Assembly: GCF_042685365.1 (NCBI RefSeq)
Contig: NZ_JBHUMY010000016.1
Location: 124,001-188,000, forward strand
DNA from: Paenibacillus_AP thailandensis
Lineage (GTDB): Bacteria > Bacillota > Bacilli > Paenibacillales > Paenibacillaceae
Direction of reading: 5' to 3'
Length of the DNA stretch: 64,000 nt
Positions 51,920 to 59,302 of the stretch are shown one piece after another (position 1 is the first letter of the stretch; every line of letters begins with the position of its first letter). The notes under the pieces were generated by a model. It was not told the origin of the DNA and did not search any database. It saw nothing but the letters and a program-made list of their open reading frames with translations. The position numbers were made by a program, and so were the translations under genes.

Positions 51920-52360
51920 TTGAGGGAAATGAAGCAGTACCGCATAGGAGAACTTGCAAAGCTGGCTTCCGTCAGTTCCAGAACGATCGATTATTACACG
52001 TCTTTAGGCCTAATCGAACCATCGGGGCGATCGGAAAAAAATTACCGCCTTTATAACGATGAAACTTTAATCCGGCTTAAACGTATTGAACAAATGAAAA
52101 AAGACAAATTTACATTAGATGAGATTAAAGCAAGCCTGGACGAATGGAGCAAGGTTTCGCCCGCAGAGCAAGTTTCGCAGAAGCTGGCCGATCTGGAGCT
52201 TCAATTGACCCGGCTGCAGCGGGAAGTAAAGGAGCTTGAGCCCGTCATTAAAACGTTGAAGCCGAAGCAGGCCAACAAATTTTACACGAGGGTCGTCCCG
52301 CAGACGATCGCTTGCATCGAAGCGCTTATGATTTTAATGAACAAAAATAATTTAATGTAA
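51920..52360 (+). CDS. MerR family transcriptional regulator
   Basis: 146-residue regulator. N-terminal winged helix-turn-helix YRIGELAKLASVSSRTIDYYT, then LGLIEPSGRSEKNYRLYND and the LxxIxxMKKDKFTLDEIKASL wing; a coiled-coil dimerisation helix follows (QKLADLELQLTRLQREVKEL). There is no cysteine-rich metal site and no ligand domain, so it belongs to the short MerR type. The start is probably TTG at 51920, which has AGGTGA 5 nt upstream; GTG 51911 or ATG 51929 are alternatives. The ligand and target are unknown. Confidence 0.88.
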   Translation: MREMKQYRIGELAKLASVSSRTIDYYTSLGLIEPSGRSEKNYRLYNDETLIRLKRIEQMKKDKFTLDEIKASLDEWSKVSPAEQVSQKLADLELQLTRLQREVKELEPVIKTLKPKQANKFYTRVVPQTIACIEALMILMNKNNLM

Positions 52361-52366
52361 ATCAAC

Positions 52367-52612
52367 ATTTTGCTTCGGAGTAGATCGGAAGAGCGTGGCT
52401 TCGCAAAACTGACCGTAGGCTTCCGAAGCGAGATTTTGCTGCGAAGCATATTCAAAGGAGCATCGCTCCGCAAAACTAAGCTAAGGCTTCCGAAGCGAGA
52501 TTTTGCTGCGAAGCATATTCAAAGGAGCATCCGCTCCGCAAAACTAAGCTAAGGCTTCCGAAGCGAGATTTTGCTGCGAAGCATATTCAAAGGAGCATCG
52601 CTCCGCAAAACT
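52367..52612 (+). repeat. tandem repeat array, about 67-bp units
   Basis: Three near-identical units at 52419-52485 (67 bp), 52486-52553 (68 bp) and 52554-52612 (partial) plus a degenerate first unit from 52367. Each unit contains the small palindromes GCTTCCGAAGC and GGAGCATCGCTCC (copy 2 has GGAGCATCCGCTCC) and an outer ATTTTGC / GCAAAAC pair. The last unit runs into the ribosome binding site of the zinc peptidase gene. The degenerate unit contains AGATCGGAAGAGCGT at 52382-52396. Confidence 0.95.
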
Positions 52613-52628
52613 CTTAGGAGGAATGAAG

Positions 52629-53315
52629 ATGTTTTTTCACCCGATGGATTTTCTGATTCTAATCGCATTCGCCGTATCCATATGGGCTCAGTTCCGAGTG
52701 AAAGGAACGTTCAACAAATGGTCGGAGGTTCCGGCTTCAAGCGGCATTACGGGCTATGAGGCGGCAAGGCGGATCCTCGATGCGAACGGTCTTTACGACG
52801 TGCCCATCGAGCCGGTGCCGGGCAGGCTTTCGGACCACTACGACCCGATTCACCGCGTCGTGAGACTGTCCGAACCTGTATATTACGAAACCTCGATCTC
52901 GGCGATCTCGGTAGCCTGCCATGAAGTCGGGCATGCGATCCAGCATAAAGTGCATTACCCGATGCTTGTGCTTCGCCACAAAATTTTTCCGATCGTCAAC
53001 TTCGCTTCCGGTCTTGCGCCGTTTTTGCTTCTCGCGGGATTTCTGTTTCAAGCGACCGGCCTGATCGGCATCGGCATTATATTCTTCAGCGCCGCCGTTG
53101 CCTTCCAATTGATTACGCTGCCGGTTGAATTCAACGCGAGCAACCGCGCGAGAGACATTATGGTCGCCGAAGGATTTATTACGAACGAAGAGGAACGCGG
53201 CGTGGCGAAGGTGCTGAACGCAGCCGCCTTGACGTATGTCGCAGCCGCTCTGATCTCCTTGCTGGAGCTCATTAAATACATCATGATCTTCACGAGTGCG
53301 AGAGAAGAAGATTAA
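52629..53315 (+). CDS. YugP-type membrane zinc metallopeptidase
   Basis: 228-residue peptidase of the Zn_peptidase_2 (YugP) family. HExxH motif H98-E99-VG-H102 in SVACHEVGHAIQHKVHYP; an N-terminal membrane segment (5-22) and three more in the C-terminal half (FASGLAPFLLLAGFLFQATG; IGIGIIFFSAAVAFQLITLP; VAAALISLLELIKYIMIF). VEFNASNRA is the usual third-ligand region. Start ATG 52629 with AGGAGG 7 nt upstream; the ATG two codons earlier overlaps that site. The substrate is unknown. A 67-bp tandem repeat array directly precedes it. Confidence 0.92.
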   Translation: MFFHPMDFLILIAFAVSIWAQFRVKGTFNKWSEVPASSGITGYEAARRILDANGLYDVPIEPVPGRLSDHYDPIHRVVRLSEPVYYETSISAISVACHEVGHAIQHKVHYPMLVLRHKIFPIVNFASGLAPFLLLAGFLFQATGLIGIGIIFFSAAVAFQLITLPVEFNASNRARDIMVAEGFITNEEERGVAKVLNAAALTYVAAALISLLELIKYIMIFTSAREED

Positions 53316-53333
53316 TATCTCCGGATTTGACAC

Positions 53334-53377
53334 AAAAAAAGCTTTGCGAACCTGAACCGGTCCGCAAAGCTTTTTTT
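53334..53377. terminator. bidirectional terminator, zinc peptidase / LysR gene
   Basis: Stem AAAGCTTTGCG / CGCAAAGCTTT with AAAAAAA before and TTTTTTT after, between converging genes. Confidence 0.93.
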
Positions 53378-54298
53378 CTATTCGGATGCATGATTATCGT
53401 TCTGCGGAAACCGCTCGGCAAAGTATTTCAGCAGGAAATTGTGGAACACTTTGGCGACGAGCGGCAGCTTCTCGTTGGAGCGGTGAATGATGCCGATCGT
53501 CCTTGTTACTTTGGGAGACAGCAAACGAACTTTCGCGGGCTGCAGCGGTCCCGTATGATACAACGCCATCTCGGGCAGCAGGCTGACACCCATTCCCGCG
53601 GCAACGAGTCCCCGTATCGTCTCCGTCTCCTCTCCTTCAAAGCCGATCTGAGGCGTAAATCCGGCCTCCTGGCACGCTTCCCATACGATAGGCCGAAGCG
53701 AATACCCTTCGCCGAACAAGACGAATACTTCATCTTTTAATTGAGATAAATGGATCGCTTCCTCGCCCGAAAGCGGGTGACCCGGGGGCAGAATCGCATA
53801 CAGTTCTTCCGTCAACAGCACTTCGCCGCAAAGCGCTTCGTATGATTCCGGAAACGGCGAAATAAAAGCGAGGTCGATCTCCCCTTTCAGCATATCCCTG
53901 ATCAGCGAAGGATACATGCCTTGCCGGAACCGAAACTTCACATTCGGATGAAGCTTGCGGAAGGAAGCGACAACCTGCGGGATAATCGATACGCCCAAGC
54001 TGTGCGGGAACCCAAGCCGAATCTCTCCTTTCTCGGGATCGAGAAACTCATGAATTTCGACGATGGCCCGATCGAGATCGGCAAGTATCACTTCCGCCCG
54101 CTTCAGAAACAGCTGTCCGACGGGAGTCAGCTGCAAATTTCTCCCCTTCTGCAGGAAAAGCTTAACGCCCAGCTCCTCCTCCAGCTGATGAATTTGCCGG
54201 CTGACCGCAGACTGCGCGACATGCAGCTCCTCTGCCGCTTGCGTCACATGCTCTTTTTTGGCTACCTTTACAAAATAATAAAGCTGACGAAGTTCCAT
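53378..54298 (-). CDS. LysR family regulator, GltC-like
   Basis: 306-residue LysR-type regulator. N-terminal helix-turn-helix MELRQLYYFVKVAKKEHVTQ, AAEELHVAQSAVSRQIHQLE; effector-binding domain from about 90 (IRLGFPHSLGVSIIPQVVAS; VFVLFGEGYSLRPI; IRGLVAAGMGVSLLPE). The phrase order closely follows B. subtilis GltC, the activator of glutamate synthase, but no gltAB genes are nearby, so the symbol is not assigned. Start ATG after AGGGAAAGAC; 25 bp downstream of the rhomboid gene on the same strand. Confidence 0.9.
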   Translation of the reverse strand: MELRQLYYFVKVAKKEHVTQAAEELHVAQSAVSRQIHQLEEELGVKLFLQKGRNLQLTPVGQLFLKRAEVILADLDRAIVEIHEFLDPEKGEIRLGFPHSLGVSIIPQVVASFRKLHPNVKFRFRQGMYPSLIRDMLKGEIDLAFISPFPESYEALCGEVLLTEELYAILPPGHPLSGEEAIHLSQLKDEVFVLFGEGYSLRPIVWEACQEAGFTPQIGFEGEETETIRGLVAAGMGVSLLPEMALYHTGPLQPAKVRLLSPKVTRTIGIIHRSNEKLPLVAKVFHNFLLKYFAERFPQNDNHASE

Positions 54299-54323
54299 GT
54301 CTTTCCCTGCCTAGTGGATATAG

Positions 54324-54974
54324 TCAATAGTGCCGGCCGAAGCGGCGTTTGCGGGTCATCAGGCGGTCAAACAAGCCGAACAGCAGGAAGCCTGCGACGC
54401 CGCCGCCGATATGCGCCCACACATTAATGGTCGGTATAAGAAACGAGTAAATTAACCCCGATGCTAAAATCATGTACACGGTCTTGCGAGAGCCTGCGTC
54501 GAGCCAGGACTTGCGGAAGACGGCCAGGAACAAATAAGCGCCGTAGACGCCGTAAATCGCGCCTGAGGCTCCGACGGACAGCACGTACGGCCTATCAAGC
54601 TGCACCGTCATGAACGCGCTTGCGAAATTCGCCGCAACGCCGCACAGCAAATAAAAAAACGCGTATCGGACATGTCCGGTAAGCCTTTCAAGAGGCGGGG
54701 CAAAGACGAGCAGGGCGAACATGTTAAACAGCAGATGCTGCACGCCCGAATGCATGAACATCGAAGAAATATAGCGATACGGCTCCATTAGCCCGTAATC
54801 GTCAAGGCCGGGTTCGGCGTAAAAGGCGCCGTATCGAAGAAGGTGCATCGCATTTTCCGTGCTTCCGGCAATGGCTACGATTATAAAATAAATCAAATTT
54901 GCGGCGATAATGGCCGACGTAACCGGGTATTGCTTCAAGTATCCGCGAAAGCTTTCATACCGTAAAAAAATCAT
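54324..54974 (-). CDS. rhomboid family intramembrane serine protease
   Basis: 216-residue six-helix membrane protease. Catalytic Ser137 in VGASGAIYGVYGAY and His188 in WAHIGGGVAGF; the oxyanion-region motif HSGVQHLLFNMFALLVF contains Asn84. It lacks the N-terminal domain or TPRs of B. subtilis GluP and is close to minimal rhomboids. Substrate unknown. Start ATG after AAGGAGGGAATAGGCG. Divergent from tpx, and probably co-transcribed with the LysR gene. Confidence 0.94.
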   Translation of the reverse strand: MIFLRYESFRGYLKQYPVTSAIIAANLIYFIIVAIAGSTENAMHLLRYGAFYAEPGLDDYGLMEPYRYISSMFMHSGVQHLLFNMFALLVFAPPLERLTGHVRYAFFYLLCGVAANFASAFMTVQLDRPYVLSVGASGAIYGVYGAYLFLAVFRKSWLDAGSRKTVYMILASGLIYSFLIPTINVWAHIGGGVAGFLLFGLFDRLMTRKRRFGRHY

Positions 54975-55007
54975 CGCCTATTCCCTCCTTCTGTCCGCCG
55001 TCCGGAT

Positions 55008-55037
55008 TGGACAATCCTTCATTCAAACGATTATAAT
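55008..55037 (+). promoter_or_regulatory. sigma-A promoter of tpx
   Basis: TGGACA, 18-nt spacer, TATAAT; 40 bp before the tpx start codon. Confidence 0.7.
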
Positions 55038-55078
55038 GGGTGTGGGTTTCAATAATCGTTGCGAGGAGGATACATATT

Positions 55079-55597
55079 ATGTCTCAAGAACGTACTGGTG
55101 TTGCCGCATTAAAAGGCAATCCGCTTACATTGATCGGCCCGGCGCTCAAAGCCGGAGATAAGGCGCCTCAGTTTACGCTCACCAAGTCGCTTGGAGAAAC
55201 GGCTTCATTACAGGATTTTGCCGGCAAGGTTAAGCTGATCAGCGTCATTCCTTCGATTGACACCGGCGTATGCGAAGCGCAAACGCGCCGCTTCAACGAA
55301 GAGGCCGCAGCTCTTGGCGACGGCGTTGCCGTCATTACGGTAAGCGTCGACACGCCGTTTGCGCAAGCGCGCTGGTGCGGCGCGGAAGGCGTCGATAAAA
55401 TCGTTATGCTCTCTGATTACAGAGATCATACGTTCGGCGACGCTTACGGCGTCTATATTAAGGAATTCGGTCTCGACATGCGTTCCATCTTCGTTATCGA
55501 TGCCAACGACACGATTCAATACGTCGAAATCGTGCCGGAAATGTCCGAGCATCCGGACTATGACAAAGCGATCGCGGCCGTTAAAGCTTTATTGTAA
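55079..55597 (+). CDS. tpx: thiol peroxidase Tpx
   Basis: 172-residue atypical 2-Cys peroxiredoxin that reduces hydrogen and lipid peroxides using thioredoxin. Peroxidatic Cys65 in PSIDTGVCEAQTRRFNEEAA and resolving Cys100 in ARWCGAEG; the Tpx signature matches. Start ATG 55079 after GCGAGGAGGATACATATT; the longer reading has no ribosome binding site. Own promoter and strong bidirectional terminator; monocistronic. Confidence 0.97.
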   Translation: MSQERTGVAALKGNPLTLIGPALKAGDKAPQFTLTKSLGETASLQDFAGKVKLISVIPSIDTGVCEAQTRRFNEEAAALGDGVAVITVSVDTPFAQARWCGAEGVDKIVMLSDYRDHTFGDAYGVYIKEFGLDMRSIFVIDANDTIQYVEIVPEMSEHPDYDKAIAAVKALL

Positions 55598-55606
55598 CGG
55601 CTAGTC

Positions 55607-55656
55607 GCAAATAAAGCGAGTGAAGGTTATCCCTTCCTCGCTTTATTTGCTTTTTT
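55607..55656. terminator. bidirectional terminator tpx / DUF1499-like gene
   Basis: Nearly continuous 19-bp stem (GCAAATAAAGCGAG..GAAGG / CCTTC..CTCGCTTTATTTGC) with loop TTATC, followed by TTTTTT. Confidence 0.95.
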
Positions 55657-56047
55657 AGACGCCGTTTGTTTTATATTGGGATAATTTCTTGTCCAGCGTA
55701 CGATATATATCAAGAATAACTCTGTAGTTCGATCCGAGGTCGCCCAAATTTCCGCGCGATGCGGAATAAATATCGACAGCGGAGGTTACGGGATTGACGC
55801 TGATAACGGATACAGTAATGTCCATCGTGCGTCCGAAGCCCGTTTTTTTCTCCATGACGATTTCTCCTACGTTCGGAACTTCGTGAAGCACTTTATAGCC
55901 TTGCATCTTTTTTAACGTCGAAAGCACTTCCTCCCAAGCCCTCTCCTTGGATAACTTGTAGAAATGCGACTTAAGCGCCGGGTCTTTCGCTTTGTCCCCC
56001 GTCATTTCATGACTGCGCAGCAGCCCGATTAAGGTCCGCTTCAACAA
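55655..56047 (-). CDS. DUF1499-like protein
   Basis: 130-residue soluble protein. The C-terminal half (TMDITVSVISVNPVTSAVDI, YSASRGNLGDLGSNYRVILD) matches the DUF1499 pattern of S-R-x-G-x-x-D-x-G-x-N-x-R-x-I; the N-terminal half is basic and helical. No function is established for the family. The start is TTG at 56047 (GGGGGAG, 7 nt spacing) or the adjacent TTG. It lies downstream of the 6S RNA gene and its leader contains a copy of the dispersed repeat. Confidence 0.7.
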   Translation of the reverse strand: MLKRTLIGLLRSHEMTGDKAKDPALKSHFYKLSKERAWEEVLSTLKKMQGYKVLHEVPNVGEIVMEKKTGFGRTMDITVSVISVNPVTSAVDIYSASRGNLGDLGSNYRVILDIYRTLDKKLSQYKTNGV

Positions 56048-56115
56048 CAGAGATCTCCCCCTCTTGCTATATGTACGTTAGCGTTTGACACGATGAACAT
56101 GCATGAAAGACGATA

Positions 56116-56165
56116 CAAGCGGAAACTTTGCCGTTCGATTCTAAGAACGAACCGTTTTTGTTCGA
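56116..56165 (-). repeat. dispersed palindromic repeat, copy F (divergent)
   Basis: Minus-strand AAAAACGGTTCGTTCTTAG, AATCGAACGG, AAAGTTTCCGCTTG. It lacks a clear TTATATTTC head. The arms GTTCGTTC / GAACGGCAAAG pair imperfectly. Located between 6S RNA and the DUF1499-like gene. Confidence 0.5.
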
Positions 56166-56207
56166 AAGCGAAGCCATTTATATATAACATATGAAATGTT
56201 AGATCTT

Positions 56208-56393
56208 AAAAAAGAAACCCGCCTATGCCGTCCGACTCACATGTTTCTGAACCCGCTCTCGCAGGTGGGTGTTCGCAAAAACGCTTTTGAAGTCCCTTTT
56301 AGAGGGCATGTCAGCTACGTTTCAATGTAGAACTCCCGTGAAACAGCCATTGGTTCAAAACAACGAAGAGCCGAAACGAACATCGCAGGATGT
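56208..56393 (-). ncRNA. ssrS: 6S RNA
   Basis: About 186 nt, from a consensus promoter to a TTTTTT run. It shows the family's closing stem: 5' CCTGCGATGTTCG pairs with 3' CGGACGGCATAGGCGGG (ATG/CAT, TTCG/CGGA, CCTGC/GCGGG). The same AUGUUCG and GRCGGCAU elements are found in E. coli 6S RNA. The 3' half CACCCACCTGCGAGAG..CGGGTTCAG also matches the 6S layout. 6S RNA mimics an open promoter and sequesters housekeeping RNA polymerase, releasing on pRNA synthesis. No open reading frame of merit overlaps it. The call rests on structure and motifs; a covariance search would settle it. Confidence 0.8.
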
Positions 56394-56400
56394 ATTGAGT

Positions 56401-56429
56401 ATTATATCCCTTTATGCCTCAAATGTAAA
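56401..56429 (-). promoter_or_regulatory. sigma-A promoter of 6S RNA
   Basis: Minus-strand TTTACA, 17-nt spacer, TATAAT, placing the start near 56393. Confidence 0.85.
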
Positions 56430-56472
56430 CCGCGCGGGGCGGATTGCCTGAAGGTACCTGCTTTTCGAAGGT

Positions 56473-57225
56473 TTACTTGTTGTCCGAAGAATGCTCGGTC
56501 AGCTCCGGAAACTCGTCTTCCTCGCTCGTTTGCTTCGCTTTCTCCGCTTGCTCCTGCAGCTTCTGATAAATGATATAAAAGTTCCAGAAGGACAAAAAGG
56601 CGATAACGCTTCCCATAAAAAACGGAATAAGAAACGTAAACTGCATGCTGAAATAAACGACGACCCCGCTCATCAACGCCGTGCTGATCGAACGGAACGG
56701 CTTGCCGATCGTGATCAGAATCGCGTTTTTAAGCAGTTGAAACGTTTTCATATGATAATGAACGGTCATCGAAAAAAAGTTAAAAACGGATACGACAAGC
56801 AGCAGCAAAAAGGCGATAAAAATGTAAGAAATAATACTGTTAAACTGATTTTTGTAAACCATGAAATCGACGATCAGCACGACGAATATAACGGTATACA
56901 GAAGGCCGCCCAGCATGCTTTGCTTGTAGTTTTCCTTGTAGCCACGGAAAAAGGTTTTGATTAACGGTACGTCAACTTCTCCCATCACCCATTTGCGGGC
57001 CACGGTAAACATTGCAGCGGTAGCCGGAAAAAAGAAAAACGGCGACACGATAGCGGTTACAATCAAAGAGGAGTACAATTGGCTTTCGTCTTGCGCCCAT
57101 ATGACTCCCATGGCGAAGAAAACAAACGGAATGGAGCAAACAAGCCATAAAATATTGGTGACCGAAAGCCGCATGATCCATTCGGATATACGGTAAAAGC
57201 CACCCATGATTCCTCTCGGTTCCAT
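56473..57225 (-). CDS. DUF624 (YesL-type) membrane protein
   Basis: 250-residue integral membrane protein with five to six hydrophobic segments. The YesL/DUF624 pattern is visible: an N-terminal LSVTNILWLVCSIPFVFFAM, then FTVARKWVMGEVDVPLIKTFF, RGYKENYKQS and the later LKNAILITIGKPFRSI. The C-terminal 30 residues are acidic and cytoplasmic. In Bacillales such proteins often accompany carbohydrate-uptake genes; none is present here. The start is ATG 57225, set by GTGGAGG 8 nt upstream. Function unknown. Confidence 0.85.
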   Translation of the reverse strand: MEPRGIMGGFYRISEWIMRLSVTNILWLVCSIPFVFFAMGVIWAQDESQLYSSLIVTAIVSPFFFFPATAAMFTVARKWVMGEVDVPLIKTFFRGYKENYKQSMLGGLLYTVIFVVLIVDFMVYKNQFNSIISYIFIAFLLLLVVSVFNFFSMTVHYHMKTFQLLKNAILITIGKPFRSISTALMSGVVVYFSMQFTFLIPFFMGSVIAFLSFWNFYIIYQKLQEQAEKAKQTSEEDEFPELTEHSSDNK

Positions 57226-57320
57226 TTCATCGGCCTCCACTTCAAGTAGTTTGGTTGTTGACCGGCATGCCCGCCCTCCCGAAAACGCCCAATTTTATCC
57301 GAATATGGGCATCCGTCTAG

Positions 57321-57347
57321 ACGGCGAATACCTATTTGCATAGGATA
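57321..57347 (+). promoter_or_regulatory. sigma-K-like promoter of the yjcZ-type gene
   Basis: AC, 16 nt, then CATAGGATA, which matches the mother-cell consensus AC-N16/17-CATANNNTA. It is 39 bp upstream of the start codon. Confidence 0.6.
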
Positions 57348-57385
57348 TAGTGTTCATCAATCAGGTTCAGTAAGGAGGCTGCTCC

Positions 57386-57493
57386 ATGGGCAACTATAGT
57401 GGTTACGGCGGCGTATGGTCTTCTACAGGAGTGATTCTCGTTCTGTTTATCCTGCTCGTCATCATCACCAAATCGTTTAACAACTTCTATTAA
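57386..57493 (+). CDS. YjcZ-type sporulation peptide
   Basis: 35-residue peptide MGNYSGYGGVWSSTGVILVL FILLVIITKSFNNFY: a short Gly/Tyr/Ser-rich start and one hydrophobic helix. This is the layout of YjcZ-family small sporulation proteins of Bacillales, which are made late and are associated with the spore coat or membrane. TAAGGAGG lies 8 nt before the ATG. A sigma-K-like promoter precedes it. A GC-rich hairpin at about 57528-57566 may be its terminator. Confidence 0.8.
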   Translation: MGNYSGYGGVWSSTGVILVLFILLVIITKSFNNFY

Positions 57494-57588
57494 AAGCTAA
57501 ACCGCAGTACATGTGAGAAAATAACGGGGGAGCCGTCCGGCGAACGAACGCCGGCGACTCCTGTTCTACTCCCGTTAACGAATACGCC

Positions 57589-59139
57589 CTACTCTTGGTT
57601 GGCGTAGTCGGCCGACGGCTTGCCCGAACGGCGTTCGCCGCCCCGGTAATCACGGTTTTTGAAGCCGTCGCGGCTTCTGCCGTCCTGGCCGCCGCGGTAT
57701 CCGCCGCCGCGCTTGTCGTCGCGTCCGCCGCGATAGCCTCCGCCGCCGCGGTTGCCGCCGTACGAGCTGCCGGAGAAGCGGCGACCGTTCGAGCGGATGT
57801 CCGGTCTGCGTTTTTTGGCGCGGATCGGATCCTCCGGCGTAAGCTCGATCGCTACGTCCTTCTTCTCGCCGGTTAGCAGCTTGATGGCTGCCGCAAGCAG
57901 ATGAACGGAATCGTATTGCTCCAGAAGCTGGATGGCGATGCCTTTATATTCGTTGAAATTGTCGTCCTGGATCGTATCCAGAATTTTCTCGGCCGTTACG
58001 CGCTGCTTGCCTTCAATCGCCTCCGCGATGCTTGGCAGCGGCTTGCGCGTAATTTTGTGGCGGGTCACCTTCTCGATGAAATGCAGATGATCGACCTCGC
58101 GAGGCGTAACGAACGACCATGCCGTGCCTTCCTTGCCGGCGCGTCCCGTACGGCCGATGCGGTGTACATAGCTTTCCGGATCTTGCGGAAGGTCGAAGTT
58201 AATAACGTGGCTTACGCCCGAAACGTCCAGACCGCGCGCTGCAACGTCCGTCGCTACGAGCACGTCGATGCTGCCGTCGCGGAACTTGCGCATCACGTTG
58301 TCGCGCTGATTTTGCGACAGGTCGCCGTGCAGGCCGTCGGCGGAGTAGCCGCGCTTCTGCAGCGCTTCGCTAAGCTCGTCTACGCGGCGCTTCGTGCGGC
58401 CGAAAATAATCGCAAGCTCCGGAGACTCCATGTCGAGAAGACGGCAGAGCGCATCGAATTTCTGGCGTTCATGCACTTCGATGTACGATTGGGCAATCGT
58501 CGGCGCGCTTACCTGCTTCGGAATAACCGATACGTGCTCCGGATTTTTCAGGAATTGCTGCGCCAGCTTCTGGATATTCGGCGGCATCGTAGCCGAGAAC
58601 AGCATCGTTTGCCGGTCTTCCGGCACCTGGCTCAGAATCGTTTGAATATCTTCCATGAAGCCCATATCCAGCATTTCGTCCGCTTCGTCCAGCACGACCG
58701 TCTTCACGTCTTCAAGGCGGATCGTCTTGCGGTTAATGTGGTCAAGCAGCCGTCCCGGGGTGCCGATAATAATCTGCGGCCGTTTCTTCAGCGCGCGAAT
58801 TTGGCGTCCGATCTCTTGTCCCCCGTAAATCGGCAAGGAGCGAAGCCCTTTGAATTTCGTCAGTTTTCCGATTTCCTCGGCCACCTGGATCGCAAGCTCG
58901 CGTGTCGGCGTCATAATGAGCGCAACGATTTTGTCCTCCGTAACCGGGATCTTGTTAATCAACGGAATGCCGAACGCGGCGGTTTTGCCCGTACCCGTCT
59001 GGGCTTGACCGATCAGATCGCTTCCTGTCAAAGCTATTGGAATGGATTTGTCTTGGATTGGGGTCGACTCCTCGAAACCAAGCTCCGTAATCGCCTGCAA
59101 CACTTTCGGTTCCAGGCCAAATTCAGCAAATGTTTTCAA
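57589..59139 (-). CDS. cshA: DEAD-box RNA helicase CshA
   Basis: 516-residue RNA helicase. Q motif (STPIQDKSIPIALTGSDL), motif I AQTGTGKT, DEAD in VVLDEADEMLDMGF, SAT, ATDVAARGLDVSGV, HRIGRTGRAG. The sequence tracks B. subtilis CshA closely, including YGGQEIGRQIRALKKRPQII and the C-terminal dimerisation region VTAEKILDTIQDDNFNEYKG. It ends in a Gly/Arg/Tyr-rich tail (RGGGYRGGQDGRSRDGF) that binds RNA. CshA works in the RNA degradosome and cold adaptation. Start TTG at 59139 with AAGGAG 12 nt upstream; an extended -10 (TGCTATAAT, minus, 59190-59198) precedes it. Confidence 0.93.
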   Translation of the reverse strand: MKTFAEFGLEPKVLQAITELGFEESTPIQDKSIPIALTGSDLIGQAQTGTGKTAAFGIPLINKIPVTEDKIVALIMTPTRELAIQVAEEIGKLTKFKGLRSLPIYGGQEIGRQIRALKKRPQIIIGTPGRLLDHINRKTIRLEDVKTVVLDEADEMLDMGFMEDIQTILSQVPEDRQTMLFSATMPPNIQKLAQQFLKNPEHVSVIPKQVSAPTIAQSYIEVHERQKFDALCRLLDMESPELAIIFGRTKRRVDELSEALQKRGYSADGLHGDLSQNQRDNVMRKFRDGSIDVLVATDVAARGLDVSGVSHVINFDLPQDPESYVHRIGRTGRAGKEGTAWSFVTPREVDHLHFIEKVTRHKITRKPLPSIAEAIEGKQRVTAEKILDTIQDDNFNEYKGIAIQLLEQYDSVHLLAAAIKLLTGEKKDVAIELTPEDPIRAKKRRPDIRSNGRRFSGSSYGGNRGGGGYRGGRDDKRGGGYRGGQDGRSRDGFKNRDYRGGERRSGKPSADYANQE

Positions 59140-59302
59140 ATCTTTCTCATACTCCTTCTATCTGCAGCCTACTTGAAAATATCCAAACCATTATAGCACA
59201 CTCGGAGGGACGAATACCAGCAAACGGTTAAAAGCCATACTAAAGGATGGTTTGCTCCGGCGGGGCTCCCCGACTTTGGCGCTAGCGGAAGGATGATCAA
59301 GC

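Noticed and set aside
52370..52552. 60-codon open frame inside the tandem repeats
   Set aside because: The translation only repeats the unit sequence; no proper start region.
52419..52612. Direct repeats considered as a CRISPR array
   Set aside because: Units of 67-68 bp are contiguous without unique spacers, and no cas genes are present.
56269..56451. 60-codon plus-strand frame across the 6S RNA region
   Set aside because: Antisense to a structured RNA with its own promoter and terminator; no ribosome binding site.
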